A DNA stretch of 36,211 nucleotides from Streptomyces beijiangensis (GCF_017315755.1 NZ_JAFLRJ010000067.1:1-36211), one strand, 5' to 3'. Shown: positions 1 to 10,842, counted from the stretch's first letter. Notes: generated by a model from the sequence alone, not told the origin. Translations and numbers: made by a program.

Positions 1-116
1 GCTGCGTGCTGGGCGGGTTCGGACTCCGTACAGCCTGCCGCGAAGGCCCCCGCGAGAGCCGCGCCCGCTCCGGCGCGCAGTGCGCTGCGGCGGTCGATCT
101 CAGTCACAACAGCCAT
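1..116 (-). CDS. Tat-type lipoprotein, N-terminal fragment (cut by window edge)
   Basis: The reverse strand from the ATG at 116-114 reads about 38 codons before the window ends. The start contains a twin-arginine stretch (DRRSALRAG), a short Ala/Gly-rich hydrophobic segment and a lipobox-like AAGC followed by polar residues. This is the pattern of a lipoprotein exported by Tat and anchored at Cys29. No mature domain is visible, so the function is unknown; such N-termini are common on solute-binding proteins, peroxidases and secreted enzymes of actinomycetes. The start is only moderately certain because no strong ribosome binding site is seen. Confidence 0.6.
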   Translation of the reverse strand, partial: MAVVTEIDRRSALRAGAGAALAGAFAAGCTESEPAQHA

Positions 117-411
117 TTAAGGGGCGCGAGGGGACGAAGATCTTGATTGAGCCGGTTCGGGGCCTCGCGCGTCGAGTGCGACTGTGGGCAAACACTCGGT
201 CGATTTGATGTTTACTCGCCATTTACCAGGCGAGTGGCCCATGTCACCTACGATTCACATCTAAACTGTGAGGGTATGCGGACTTTTGTCCGAGTAGGGA
301 CTTTGGTACTTGGCGCGCTTCTCTGCCATAGTCGGGACATCGACCCCCATTGACCCGGGCCAGGTCGTCCACAGTCGCCGTGGAAACACCCCCCCATTCC
401 ACGGCGCTTCA
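117..411. other. Intergenic region with small inverted repeats
   Basis: No convincing gene lies here; the short open frames have poor third-position GC bias. The stretch is more AT-rich than its surroundings and contains two small dyads: ACTCGCC/GGCGAGT at 214-220 and 229-235, and CGGAC/GTCCG at 279-283 and 288-292. It most likely holds the promoter and operator of the leftward lipoprotein gene. No promoter hexamers stand out. Confidence 0.4.
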
Positions 412-456
412 CAGAAGCCCCCGCAGCGCCGCAACCCGGCCGACCGGGGGCTTCTG
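412..456 (-). terminator. Stem-loop terminator after the HATPase gene
   Basis: A perfect 12-bp inverted repeat (arms 412-423 and 445-456, core AGAAGCCCCC/GGGGGCTTCT, loop 21 nt) begins 33 bp past the stop of the leftward HATPase gene. It has the GC-rich form usual for streptomycete terminators and lacks a long U tract. Confidence 0.7.
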
Positions 457-488
457 CGTGTCCCGGTGGGCTTCGGAGAGGTGGGCGG

Positions 489-1004
489 CTAGCGGTCCAC
501 GACCCGCATCTCGAACCAGGTGGTCTTGCCGCGCGGCAGCAGGTCCACACCCCAGCGGTCGGAGAGCTTGTCGACGAGGAAGAGGCCGCGGCCGCTGGTG
601 TCCAGCTCATGGACCGGCATCAGACAGGGCAGACCGCGGGACGGGTCGCGCACCTCGACGCGGATCCAGCCGCGGCGGCGCAGCATCCGCAGACCGAAGG
701 CCCTGGCGCCGGTGTGGCGCACCGCGTTGCCGACGAGTTCGGAGACGAGTAACACCGCATGCTCGGTGGTCTGCGCGGACAGTCCCCACTGGCGCAGTAC
801 GACGCACTGGGTGAGCCGGCGTGCTGTCGCCGCGGACTCGGGACGCGACGGGAGACGCACCTCGCCGTCCGTCGGGCTTCCGAACAACTCCAGCGCTTTC
901 AGGCCCTGTTCGTCCTCCACGGCCGGGATCCACCGTGCAGCGGTCGCGTTAGCACGCTGCCGCGGCTGCTCCACACCCTCCAGACCCGCCATGGGCACCA
1001 TCAT
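489..1004 (-). CDS. ATP-binding protein, RsbW/anti-sigma-like HATPase_c_2 family
   Basis: Predicted 171-aa cytoplasmic protein. The C-terminal two thirds is a GHKL ATPase fold. The N box is ELVGNAVRHT, and the Gly-rich lid is DTSGRGLFLVDKLSDRWGV. In this family the closest roles are serine kinases/anti-sigma factors that switch anti-sigma-factor antagonists, but streptomycetes carry dozens of orphan copies and no partner gene is adjacent here. The first ~45 residues (EGVEQPRQR onward) are a family-specific extension. The start is a choice: ATG at 1004 (or the next ATG at 1001, or 992) fits the protein pattern. In-frame upstream starts at 1085 and 1115 would add an unlikely Gly/Pro-rich leader. 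No strong Shine-Dalgarno decides it. A terminator follows at 412-456. Confidence 0.8.
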   Translation of the reverse strand: MMVPMAGLEGVEQPRQRANATAARWIPAVEDEQGLKALELFGSPTDGEVRLPSRPESAATARRLTQCVVLRQWGLSAQTTEHAVLLVSELVGNAVRHTGARAFGLRMLRRRGWIRVEVRDPSRGLPCLMPVHELDTSGRGLFLVDKLSDRWGVDLLPRGKTTWFEMRVVDR

Positions 1005-1175
1005 GGCCGCAGAATGCGGACTCCGGGGCCGATCCGGGGGAATCGGTATCCCGGAGTAACACCCTCCGGGGATGCCGAGCGGCATATGCCGGTGGCAGGA
1101 AGCGCCCCCATTCACCCAACCTGACCTGCGATGACACCCCGCACATGAATGATCACCACGGGTGCGGACTGCTGA

Positions 1176-1198
1176 CGCCTTAAGGCTCTCTTAAGGCG
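1176..1198 (-). terminator. CTTAAGG-type hairpin downstream of enoyl-CoA hydratase
   Basis: Perfect 9-bp arms CGCCTTAAG (1176-1184) and CTTAAGGCG (1190-1198) with a 5-nt loop start 43 bp beyond the stop of the leftward enoyl-CoA hydratase. It could terminate that transcript. The AT-rich core and lack of a U tract also allow it to be an operator for the leftward HATPase gene, whose start lies about 170 bp further on. Confidence 0.45.
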
Positions 1199-1241
1199 CA
1201 GCTAATCCTCCCAACTGATGAACCCCCGGAGTCCGCCCCCG

Positions 1242-2009
1242 TTACGCGAACTTCGCCTTGCCGGGGCCCTCGTCGACGAAACTCCGCATCCCGCGCTCGC
1301 GGTCCTCGGTCGCGAACAGCCCCGCGAACCACGTGCGTTCGAGGGCGAGGCCGGTGTCGATATCGGTCTCCAGACCGGCGTCGATCGCCTCCTTCGCGGC
1401 GCGCAGCGCCATCGCGGGGCCCTGCGCGAGGCGGGCGGCCCAGGCGTGCGCCTGCTCGTACACCTCGGCGGCGGGCACGACCCGGTCGACCAGGCCGATG
1501 GTCAGGGCCTCGTCCGCCTTGACCATCCGGCCGGTGAAGATCAGGTCCTTCGCCTTGGAGGGACCCACCAGCCGCGCCAGGCGCTGGGTGCCGCCGGCGC
1601 CGGGAATCAGGCCGAGGAGGATCTCGGGCTGGCCGAACTTGGCATTGTCGGCGGCGATACGGAAGTCCGCGCAGAGCGCCAACTCGCAGCCGCCGCCCAG
1701 CGCGTAGCCGGTGACGGCGGCGACGACGGGCTTGGGGATACGGGCCACGGCGGTGAAGGAGTCCTGCAGCGCCCGGGAGCGTACGACCATCGCCGCATGG
1801 TCCATCGTCTGCATCTCCTTGATGTCCGCACCGGCCGCGAACACCTTCTCGCCGCCGTAGACGACGACCGCGCGCACGTCGTCGCGGCGGGCGGCATCCT
1901 CGGCGAGCTCGCGCAGCCGGTCCTGGGTGCCCATGTCGAGGGCGTTCATCGGGGGGCGGTCCAGGCGGATGGTGCCGACGCCTTCGGACACTTCGAGGTT
2001 CACAGTCAT
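1242..2009 (-). CDS. Enoyl-CoA hydratase/isomerase (crotonase) family protein
   Basis: 255 aa, full crotonase length. Expected role: hydration of trans-2-enoyl-CoA in beta-oxidation or a related acyl-CoA step. Oxyanion-hole segments are visible: FAAGADIKEM (about residues 57-66) and the loop GYALGGGCELALCAD (101-115). The two catalytic glutamates of hydratases are both present, Glu109 in GGGCE and Glu129 in GQPEILLGLIPGAGG, so it should be a true hydratase rather than an isomerase-only member. The ATG at 2009 gives the normal N-terminus (strand beta-1, DRPPMNALD). It stands alone between the HATPase gene and the transpeptidase pair, with stem-loops on both sides. The exact acyl substrate cannot be told from sequence. 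Confidence 0.9.
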   Translation of the reverse strand: MTVNLEVSEGVGTIRLDRPPMNALDMGTQDRLRELAEDAARRDDVRAVVVYGGEKVFAAGADIKEMQTMDHAAMVVRSRALQDSFTAVARIPKPVVAAVTGYALGGGCELALCADFRIAADNAKFGQPEILLGLIPGAGGTQRLARLVGPSKAKDLIFTGRMVKADEALTIGLVDRVVPAAEVYEQAHAWAARLAQGPAMALRAAKEAIDAGLETDIDTGLALERTWFAGLFATEDRERGMRSFVDEGPGKAKFA

Positions 2010-2041
2010 GCCTGGCAGGTTAACGGGCGCTCACACGGAAA

Positions 2042-2072
2042 GGCCCGGTGCCATAGGTCACAGCACCGGGCC
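2042..2072 (-). terminator. Terminator of the first L,D-transpeptidase gene
   Basis: Arms GGCCCGGTGC (2042-2051) and GCACCGGGCC (2063-2072) pair perfectly around an 11-nt loop, 20 bp downstream of the leftward stop at 2092. On the minus strand the stem is followed by TTTCC. Confidence 0.75.
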
Positions 2073-2091
2073 CTTCCGTATGACGTACTGC

Positions 2092-3369
2092 CTACTTGGT
2101 CCACTCCGACCAGGACATGTTCCAGCCGTTGAGGCCGTTGGCCGGGTCGACCGTCTTGTCGTGGGTGTTCTTCACGACGACGACGTCGCCGACCATCGAG
2201 TGGTCGAAGAACCAGGCGGACGGGGCGTTCTTGTCGGAGCCGCCCCGGACATCGCGCAGGCCCACACACCCGTGGCTGGCGTTGTAGTTGCCGAAGGCGC
2301 CGCCGCCCCAGTAGTTGCCGTGGATGAAGGTGCCGGAGTCGGTCAGCCGCTGGGCGTGCGGTACGTCCTTGATGTCGTACTCGCCGCCGTAGCCGACCGT
2401 CTCCCCGTTCATCCGGGTCACTTCAAGACGCTCGCTGATGACCATCTGGCCGCTCCAGGTCTCGTAACCCGGCTTGCCCGTGGTGATCGGGATCTTCTTG
2501 AAGACGCTGCCGTCCCGCACCACGGTCATCTGGTGGGTCTTGGCGTCGACCGTGGAGACCTGGCTGCGGCCCACGGTGAACTTCACGGTCTTGATCTGCT
2601 TGCCGTAGACGCCGGGCCGGCCCTCGACGCCGTCGAGGTTCAGCTTCAGCGTGACCTTGGTGCCCGCGGCCCAGTACTTCTCGGGACGGAAGTCGAGACG
2701 GTCGTTGCCGAACCAGTGGCCCTCGACCGGCACGGCCGGCTCCGCCGTCACCTTGATGGCGTTCTTGACGGCCTCGGGGTGCGTGATGCCGCGGGTGAAG
2801 CGGATCGAGACCGGCATGCCGACACCGACCGTGGCACCGTTCTCCGGCGTGTACTGGCCGATGAAGGTGTTCTGCGGGACGAGCGTGGTGAAGGTCGTGT
2901 CCTTCGCCGACTCACGGCCCTTGGCGTCCTTGGCGACCGCGTGCACCTTGAACTTGGTCGCGGCCGGCAGATGCCCCAGCGGCTCCCAGCTCGTACCGGT
3001 CGTGGCGATCTTGCCCGCGACCGGGTTGCCCTTGCTGTCCTGGACGGTGACGGCCGTCAGCTTGCCCTGGTCCGCGGTGACCTTGAGGGCGCCGCTGGTG
3101 GCCACCGCGTCGGCGCCGTCCTTGGGCGCCACGGTCACGACGGCCTGCGACGGTGTGTTCTCGTCGACCTTCTTGCCCGCGCTCTGCTTGCCCTTGCCCC
3201 CGGTGTCCCCGCCGGATCCGCCGCCGCTGCCTCCGCACGCGGTCACCAGGAGCAGGAGCGCTCCCAGTACCAGCGCCAGCAGCCCCACGCGCCTGCGCCG
3301 CGTGTTCCGCCCCCCGGCCGATGTCCCCGAAATCGGCTGCACGTTAAAGATGGTCTTCTCCCCTCGCAC
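2092..3369 (-). CDS. L,D-transpeptidase lipoprotein (Ig-like domains plus YkuD), copy 1
   Basis: About 425 aa. It begins with an Arg-rich stretch, a hydrophobic segment and lipobox LVTAC (Cys45), then a Gly/Ser linker, so it is exported and lipid-anchored outside the membrane. Two Ig-like domains follow (about residues 75-270), then a YkuD domain with HGNYWG and the catalytic motif SHGCVGLRD (nucleophile Cys368). This architecture matches mycobacterial Ldt enzymes, which make 3-3 crosslinks between meso-/LL-diaminopimelate residues of peptidoglycan. The GTG at 3369 gives the longest frame. A GTG at 3342, preceded by GGGGAG, would shorten the leader by nine residues and is a fair alternative. 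It lies 105 bp downstream of a paralogue in the same orientation, so it may be co-transcribed or have its own promoter in the AT-rich patch near 3421-3440. Confidence 0.9.
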   Translation of the reverse strand: MRGEKTIFNVQPISGTSAGGRNTRRRRVGLLALVLGALLLLVTACGGSGGGSGGDTGGKGKQSAGKKVDENTPSQAVVTVAPKDGADAVATSGALKVTADQGKLTAVTVQDSKGNPVAGKIATTGTSWEPLGHLPAATKFKVHAVAKDAKGRESAKDTTFTTLVPQNTFIGQYTPENGATVGVGMPVSIRFTRGITHPEAVKNAIKVTAEPAVPVEGHWFGNDRLDFRPEKYWAAGTKVTLKLNLDGVEGRPGVYGKQIKTVKFTVGRSQVSTVDAKTHQMTVVRDGSVFKKIPITTGKPGYETWSGQMVISERLEVTRMNGETVGYGGEYDIKDVPHAQRLTDSGTFIHGNYWGGGAFGNYNASHGCVGLRDVRGGSDKNAPSAWFFDHSMVGDVVVVKNTHDKTVDPANGLNGWNMSWSEWTK

Positions 3370-3474
3370 GGCCTGGCCTCACCCCGGCCCATACCATCCG
3401 CGCGCTGAATCCCGCGCGCCTTGCGAAAGATAATCACATCGCAGACGCGCGGAACTCCCCTGCTATGTCACCGT

Positions 3475-4707
3475 TCAGTTCCAACCGAGCGCCGAGCCGG
3501 CCTTCCACTGGGCCCAGTCCAGATTCCACCCACCGAGGCCGTTGTCCGGCGCGACCGTTCTGTCATGGGAATTGATGACCTCGACGACATCTCCGACCAG
3601 GGTCCTGTTGAAGAACCAGCCCGCCGGGGTGTCCGGGCTGCCGCCCTTCACATCGCGCAGCGATACGCACCCATGGCTCGTGTTCGCGGAGCCGAACGTC
3701 CCTGAAGACGCCCAGTAGTTGCCGTGCAGGAAGGTCCCCGAATTGGTCAGCCGCATCGCGTGGGGGACGTCAGGGATGTCGTACTCGCCGCCGAAGCCGA
3801 CCGTCTGGCCGTTCATCCGCGTCACGTCGTAGAGCTCCGAGACGACCATCTTGCCGTTGTACGTCGTCCGGCTCGGGGCGCCCGCCGTGACGGGAAGCGT
3901 CTGCAGGAGCTCACCGTTGCGGCGTACGGACATGGTGTGCGCGTCCGCGTCCACCAGGGACACCTGCGATCGGCCGACGGTGAAGCCCACGGTCTTCTGC
4001 TGGATGCCGTACACCCCGGTCGCCGCCTTGACGTCCCGCAGCCGCATGTCCACGGTGACCTTGGTGCCCGGCTTCCAGTAGTGCTCGGGGCGGAGGTCCA
4101 GGCGCCGGTTGCCGAACCAGTGGCCGACGACGTCCACCGGCGGCTGCGAGGTGACGCGGATGGCGCGCTCCACCTCCTTGCGGTTGTCGATGCTGCGGTT
4201 GAAATCGAAGGACACGATCATGCCGGTGCCCACCGTGGACTTGTTCTCGGGCTTGAAGTAGCCGATGAAGCGGTGTTCGGGTACGTACGTGGTGAAAGTG
4301 GTGTGCCGGGCCTGGCGGTGGCCCGCACCGTCCTCGGCGAGTGTGTCGACGGTGTATTTGCCCGCCAGCCGCAGCCCGTTGTCGCTGTCGCTGTCGGCCC
4401 CGACCGGGTGCCAGCTCAGGCCGTCGGCGGAGATCCGGCCCTTGATCTCGTGCTCCTGGGCGTCCCCCACCTGCATCACGCGCACGCGCTCCAGATGCCC
4501 GTCGGGGACGGTCACCTCGACCCGGCCGTCCTGCCGTACGCCCTGCGCCCTGTCCAGGGGGAGGACGCGGATCGCCTCTTCGGGTGTGCGCGGCTTCTCG
4601 TCGGGGCCCGCACTCCCTGCCGTACATCCGGCCAGTGAAGCCATCAGTCCTGCCCAAACCACTGCGGCGGCGACGCCCGCCCCTGCCCTCTTTGCCAGTT
4701 GTCTCAC
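3475..4707 (-). CDS. L,D-transpeptidase lipoprotein (Ig-like domains plus YkuD), copy 2
   Basis: 410 aa, GTG start at 4707 with GGAG seven bases upstream. The signal peptide ends in lipobox LAGC (Cys28). The rest parallels copy 1: Ig-like domains (about 45-250), then YkuD with HGNYW and SHGCVSLRD (nucleophile Cys347) and a C-terminal Trp-rich tail (GGWNLDWAQW). Expected role is 3-3 peptidoglycan crosslinking outside the membrane. It differs from copy 1 mainly in the first 150 residues and lacks the long Gly/Ser linker, which suggests paralogues with different reach or timing. Divergent from glgX with a 184-bp gap. A weak GCGCGC dyad (3400-3419) follows the gene. Confidence 0.9.
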   Translation of the reverse strand: MRQLAKRAGAGVAAAVVWAGLMASLAGCTAGSAGPDEKPRTPEEAIRVLPLDRAQGVRQDGRVEVTVPDGHLERVRVMQVGDAQEHEIKGRISADGLSWHPVGADSDSDNGLRLAGKYTVDTLAEDGAGHRQARHTTFTTYVPEHRFIGYFKPENKSTVGTGMIVSFDFNRSIDNRKEVERAIRVTSQPPVDVVGHWFGNRRLDLRPEHYWKPGTKVTVDMRLRDVKAATGVYGIQQKTVGFTVGRSQVSLVDADAHTMSVRRNGELLQTLPVTAGAPSRTTYNGKMVVSELYDVTRMNGQTVGFGGEYDIPDVPHAMRLTNSGTFLHGNYWASSGTFGSANTSHGCVSLRDVKGGSPDTPAGWFFNRTLVGDVVEVINSHDRTVAPDNGLGGWNLDWAQWKAGSALGWN

Positions 4708-4891
4708 TCACGCTCCAACGACGGTCCCCCTCCGGGGAAACGTGAGGAGTGGGGCTGTTGCGGGCAGAACAGGTGGGAGGACCACGCGAGGGGAGCCGCG
4801 GCCGGGACGCCGTGCGCCCTCCGGGGGTCCGGGGGTCGTCCCCCGGAACAACACAGTCGGGGGTCCTGATGAGCCGCGGGAGGCTGGACAA

Positions 4892-7147
<2,256 letters not shown>

Positions 7148-7173
7148 GCCGGGGCCTGCCGCACGGTCCGGGG

Positions 7174-7824
7174 TCAGCCGAGGATCTTGCGGTCGTACGC
7201 CACCGCCACCGCGGCCGCCCGGTCCTTCACGTCCAACTTCGCGTAGATATGGGTGAGATGGGTCTTCACCGTGGCCTCGCTGATGAAGAGCTCGCGGGCG
7301 ATCTCCCGGTTCGACGTGCCCTTCGCGACGAGGACGAGGACCTCGCGCTCGCGGGCGCTGAGGGTCTCGTTGCCCGGGGCGGCGGGGGCGCGGACCCGGG
7401 ACACCAGGCGCGACGCGACCGCCGGGGAGAGGACGCTGCGGCCGTCGGCTGCCGCCCGTACCGCCGTGAACAGCTCGTCGCGCGGGGCGTCCTTGAGGAG
7501 GTAGCCGGTGGCGCCCGCCTCGATGGCCGGGAGCGTGTCGGAGTCGGTGTCGTACGTGGTGAGGACGAGCACCTGGCAGCGCGCTCCCCTGCGGGCCAGC
7601 TCCGCGATGGCGTCCACACCGCCCCCGCCGGGCATCCGCAGGTCCATCAGGACCACGTCGGGGTCGAGGGAGAGGGCGAGTTCGACACCCTCGACGCCGT
7701 TCGACGCCTCGCCGAGCACGTCGAAGCCGGGGGCTGCGGTGAACATGCCGCGCAGGCCGTCCCGTACGACGGGATGGTCGTCGACGATCAGCAGCGTGAT
7801 GGTGCGTGCGGTGTCAGGACTCAT
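7174..7824 (-). CDS. NarL/FixJ-type response regulator
   Basis: 216 aa from the ATG at 7824. The receiver domain has the acidic pair Asp15-Asp16, phosphoacceptor Asp61 in VVLMDLRMPGG, Thr in LTTYD and Lys in LLKDAP. A LuxR-type HTH (about 150-210) carries LSAREREVL and ATVKTHLTHIYAKL. It overlaps the last 11 bp of the histidine kinase gene, so the two are translationally coupled and form a cognate pair. Likely targets are its own operon with the ABC transporter and perhaps the divergent exporter operon. Confidence 0.95.
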   Translation of the reverse strand: MSPDTARTITLLIVDDHPVVRDGLRGMFTAAPGFDVLGEASNGVEGVELALSLDPDVVLMDLRMPGGGGVDAIAELARRGARCQVLVLTTYDTDSDTLPAIEAGATGYLLKDAPRDELFTAVRAAADGRSVLSPAVASRLVSRVRAPAAPGNETLSAREREVLVLVAKGTSNREIARELFISEATVKTHLTHIYAKLDVKDRAAAVAVAYDRKILG

Positions 7825-9115
7825 GGCGGACCAAAGGTACGCGAGCGGAGACCGCCGTGCCGTGACCCGGCTCCGACTCGACGACGACCGCGCCCGCGAT
7901 CCGCTCGGCGCGGGCGCGCATCCCGCCGAGACCGAACCCGCCGGCCGTGGTGCGCGGAGGCAGTTGCCCCGGGTCGAAGCCACGGCCGTCGTCGCGGACG
8001 TCCAGGGCCATGTCGTCGCCCATGTACGAGAGCGTGACGCCGACCCGGGTCGCCTGCGCATGCCTGCCGGTGTTGGCCAGGGCCTCCTGGGCGATCCGCA
8101 GGAGGGTGGCGGCGACCTCGTCGTGCAGGGGCTCGACCGTGCCGGTGACGGTGAACTCGGCCCGTACATCCGTCTGTTGGGACCACTGGGCGACCAGCTT
8201 CTTCAGCGCCTCGGGGAGCGAGTCCTCGGCGAGGGCCACCGGCGAGAGGTTCTGCACGGAGCGGCGGGCCTCGCCGAGGCTGTGGCGGGCGAGCGTCTGG
8301 GCGCTGGCGAGGTGCTCGGCCTTGATGTCCGGGTCCTTGGCGGTGGTGACCACCTGAAGCTGGGTGATGATGCCGGCCAGCCCCTGGGCGATGGTGTCGT
8401 GGATCTCGGCGGCCATCCGGCGGCGCTCGTCGGAGACCCCCGCCTCCCTTGCCTGGACGAGGAGTTGGGCGTGCAGGGCGGCGTTTTCGTCGAGGGCCTG
8501 CTGCAGGCGGGTGTTGGTGAGGGCCAGTTCCTCGATGGTGGCGGCCTGCTCGACGGTGCGCTCGTCCTCCAGCTGGGAGAGGTGGATGAAGACGAGGAGC
8601 ATGATGATGCTGATGATCAGCAGGCCCCCGTACAGGGCCCAGCCGCCCGCGCCGTGCGGCGGCAGTCCGCCAATGTACGCACCGGACATGGTGACGGCGG
8701 TGGCGAACAGGCCCGCCCTGACCAGCCCTCGGGGCAGCAGCTTCTCGGCGGTGAAGTAGCCGATGACGGCGTAGAAGGAGAAGAACGGGTTCAGCCAGCA
8801 GAGCCAGAAGCCGATGCCCCAGCGCAGGGTGAAGTAGACCGTGCTCGCGCCCCCGGGGGCCGGGCGGCTGCGGACGGCCCGGCCCCACCACAGCTGGAGG
8901 ACGAGGGCCGCGACGACCAGTGCTCCCGCCTGGTACACCTGGCCCCTGACCTGCATCTTGCTCATCCCCGCCACGCCTACGGTGGCGACGCAGAGCAGTG
9001 AGCCGAAGACCAGGAGGATGTAGGGCCCCCAGCGGTGGAGCTGGGCCAGCCGCTGGTCGACGGCGGTGGAGTCGGTCGTCACGCGCTCAGTCTGCCCGCA
9101 CCTGTTCCGCGGCAT
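7814..9115 (-). CDS. Sensor histidine kinase, HisKA_3 type
   Basis: 433 aa, ATG at 9115 preceded by GAGGGAAG. About five to six hydrophobic segments span residues 30-180. A short coiled coil follows (about 183-225). The dimerisation/phosphoacceptor helix has DERRRMAAEIHDTIAQGL with His239. The ATPase domain shows the N box (QEALANTGRHA, Asn348), G1 (DDGRGF, 375-380) and G2 (GFGLGGM, 393-399). No extracytoplasmic domain of size is present, so it is probably an intramembrane-sensing kinase. This type often sits with an ABC transporter, as here: nine bases separate it from the permease gene. The signal may be membrane stress or the substrate of that ABC pump. Confidence 0.93.
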   Translation of the reverse strand: MPRNRCGQTERVTTDSTAVDQRLAQLHRWGPYILLVFGSLLCVATVGVAGMSKMQVRGQVYQAGALVVAALVLQLWWGRAVRSRPAPGGASTVYFTLRWGIGFWLCWLNPFFSFYAVIGYFTAEKLLPRGLVRAGLFATAVTMSGAYIGGLPPHGAGGWALYGGLLIISIIMLLVFIHLSQLEDERTVEQAATIEELALTNTRLQQALDENAALHAQLLVQAREAGVSDERRRMAAEIHDTIAQGLAGIITQLQVVTTAKDPDIKAEHLASAQTLARHSLGEARRSVQNLSPVALAEDSLPEALKKLVAQWSQQTDVRAEFTVTGTVEPLHDEVAATLLRIAQEALANTGRHAQATRVGVTLSYMGDDMALDVRDDGRGFDPGQLPPRTTAGGFGLGGMRARAERIAGAVVVESEPGHGTAVSARVPLVRHES

Positions 9116-9124
9116 CGTCTTCCC

Positions 9125-9883
9125 TCACTCCCAGCGGAACCAGCGGGTGGCCGCGCCCGACAGGACCACGGCCCACAGGGCGAGGACGCCCAGGTGGACC
9201 CAGCCCGGCCAGTCGCCCGCCGCCGCCTGGTTGAGGGCCTGGGCCGCCGCGCCGAACGGGGTGAGTTCGACGATGTGGGCGAGGGTGTCGGGCATGGCCT
9301 GGACAGGGACCCAGACCCCGGCGCAGAACATCATCGGGAAGAAGACCGCGGATCCGATGGCACTGGCGATCTTGCCCGTACGGGCGATCGCCGCCACCAG
9401 GGCCCCGAGGGCGAGGGCGGCGAGGATCGCCAGGACGAGTGCGAGGAGGTAGCCGAAGACCTGGCGCGGCAGCACGACGTCGAACGCGATGCGCCCCACC
9501 GCGAGGGAGAGCAGCGCGGAGAGCAGCGCGGCCGCTCCGTGCAGCCCCATCTGGGCGCCGAGCAGCGCGTGCGGTCGGACGGGCGTGGTGGACATCCGGC
9601 GCAGGATGCCGCGTTCGCGGTAGCCGGTGATCACCGGGGGCATGGCCTGGAGTCCGGCAAGGATCATGGCCATGAGGACGGTGACGGGGACGTACGCGTC
9701 GACGAGGCGGATCCCGCCGAGCGAGGCGTCGGTGTGCCGGAAGGAGGGGATGGAGCCGAGGATCACCAGGAGGATCGTCGGGAAGGCCATGACCCAGAAG
9801 AGGGAGGCGGGTTCGCGCCGGAAGAGCCTGGCCTCGGTCTTCAGTACGGCGGTGCTGGCTGCGGTTGCGGTTGCGGTGCTCAT
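9125..9883 (-). CDS. ABC-2 type transporter permease
   Basis: 252 aa from the ATG at 9883, which overlaps the ATPase stop in ATGA. Six membrane segments are visible, from SLFWVMAFPTILLVILGSI to GVLALWAVVLSGAATRWF. The sequence YRERGILRRMSTTPV is the conserved coupling region of DrrB-type permeases. With the ATPase it would form an exporter of a hydrophobic drug, lipid or peptide. The much longer open frame reading in from upstream is antisense to other genes and is not used. Confidence 0.92.
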   Translation of the reverse strand: MSTATATAASTAVLKTEARLFRREPASLFWVMAFPTILLVILGSIPSFRHTDASLGGIRLVDAYVPVTVLMAMILAGLQAMPPVITGYRERGILRRMSTTPVRPHALLGAQMGLHGAAALLSALLSLAVGRIAFDVVLPRQVFGYLLALVLAILAALALGALVAAIARTGKIASAIGSAVFFPMMFCAGVWVPVQAMPDTLAHIVELTPFGAAAQALNQAAAGDWPGWVHLGVLALWAVVLSGAATRWFRWE

Positions 9884-10785
9884 GATGCGTCGGCTCCCGT
9901 CAGGTCGAGGAACGCGTCGTCCAACGTGGCGTCGGTGACCCGGAGTTGGTGTGCGGTGATGTGGCGCTGGGCGAGCAGGGTGATGACGGCGTTGACGGTG
10001 TCGTCGGTGCCGCTGAGCGTGACCCGGTCGTCCTTGTACTCCACGGAGGCGAGCGCGGGCAGTGCGCGGAGCTCGCACTCGTCGAGCGGGGCGGAGGGCG
10101 AGAAGGAGATGACGGTGGCGCCGCTCGCCCGCCGGATCAGACCCGCAGGGGTGTCCAGGGCGGCGATGCGGCCGCCGTCGATCACGGCGATACGGTCGCA
10201 GAGGCGCTGGGCCTCCTCCATGAAGTGGGTGACCAGGAGGACCGTGACGCCTGAGTCCCGTACGTCCTCGATCAGCTTCCAGGTGTCGCGGCGGGCGCGC
10301 GGGTCGAGGCCCGTCGTCAGCTCGTCGAGTACGACGACCTTCGGGTTGCCGATCAGCGCGAGGGCGATGAACAGACGCTGCTTCTGGCCGCCGGAGAGTT
10401 TCCCGGAGCGGGCGTCCAGGTGGGCGGTGAGACCGAGGCGCTCGGCGAGCGGGCGCCAGTCGGCCGGGTGCGGATAGAAGGCCGCGTACAGGGTGAGGGC
10501 CTCGCGCACCGTGAGCTTCGCCTGCAGCTCGCTCTCCTGGAGCTGGGCGCCCAGGATCTTGGAGACCCGGTCGTGGTCGGCGACCGGATCGAATCCGGCC
10601 ACCCTGACCGATCCGGCGTCGGGGATCCGCAGACCCTCGACGCATTCGACGGTGGTCGTCTTGCCCGCGCCGTTCGGGCCGAGGATTCCGAAGATCTCCC
10701 CCTGCTCGACGGCGAAGGACACCCCGTCCACGACGGCCCGGCCGCCGTAGACCTTGCGTACCCCGCTGACCTCGATGATTGCCAT
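9880..10785 (-). CDS. ABC transporter ATP-binding protein, DrrA-like
   Basis: 301 aa from the ATG at 10785. Walker A is GPNGAGKT (36-43), the signature LSGGQKQR (130-137), Walker B VVLDELTTGLD with catalytic Glu155, and the H-loop His187 in LLVTHFMEEA. The C-terminal tail (TLDDAFLDLTG) is the regulatory extension typical of DrrA-type ATPases. GGAG lies only one base from the ATG, so a leaderless or weak initiation is possible; an in-frame ATG at 10821 is an alternative. First gene of a leftward operon ATPase, permease, histidine kinase, response regulator. Confidence 0.93.
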   Translation of the reverse strand: MAIIEVSGVRKVYGGRAVVDGVSFAVEQGEIFGILGPNGAGKTTTVECVEGLRIPDAGSVRVAGFDPVADHDRVSKILGAQLQESELQAKLTVREALTLYAAFYPHPADWRPLAERLGLTAHLDARSGKLSGGQKQRLFIALALIGNPKVVVLDELTTGLDPRARRDTWKLIEDVRDSGVTVLLVTHFMEEAQRLCDRIAVIDGGRIAALDTPAGLIRRASGATVISFSPSAPLDECELRALPALASVEYKDDRVTLSGTDDTVNAVITLLAQRHITAHQLRVTDATLDDAFLDLTGADAS

Positions 10786-10842
10786 GCTCCGAGAGTCCCG
10801 GAAAGTACGTGGTCCCGGCATCGGCCATCGCGCTCGAACCGG

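Noticed and set aside
147..353. Possible 68-aa protein on the plus strand
   Set aside because: Third-position GC bias is poor and no motif or clear ribosome binding site is present; the region looks regulatory.
3400..3419. GCGCGC dyad after the second transpeptidase as a terminator
   Set aside because: Only six base pairs of a simple alternating sequence, easily found by chance at this GC content.
4265..4891. Upstream extension of the glgX frame
   Set aside because: It overlaps the divergent transpeptidase gene and lacks coding character. The GTG at 4892 has a good ribosome binding site and gives normal GlgX length.
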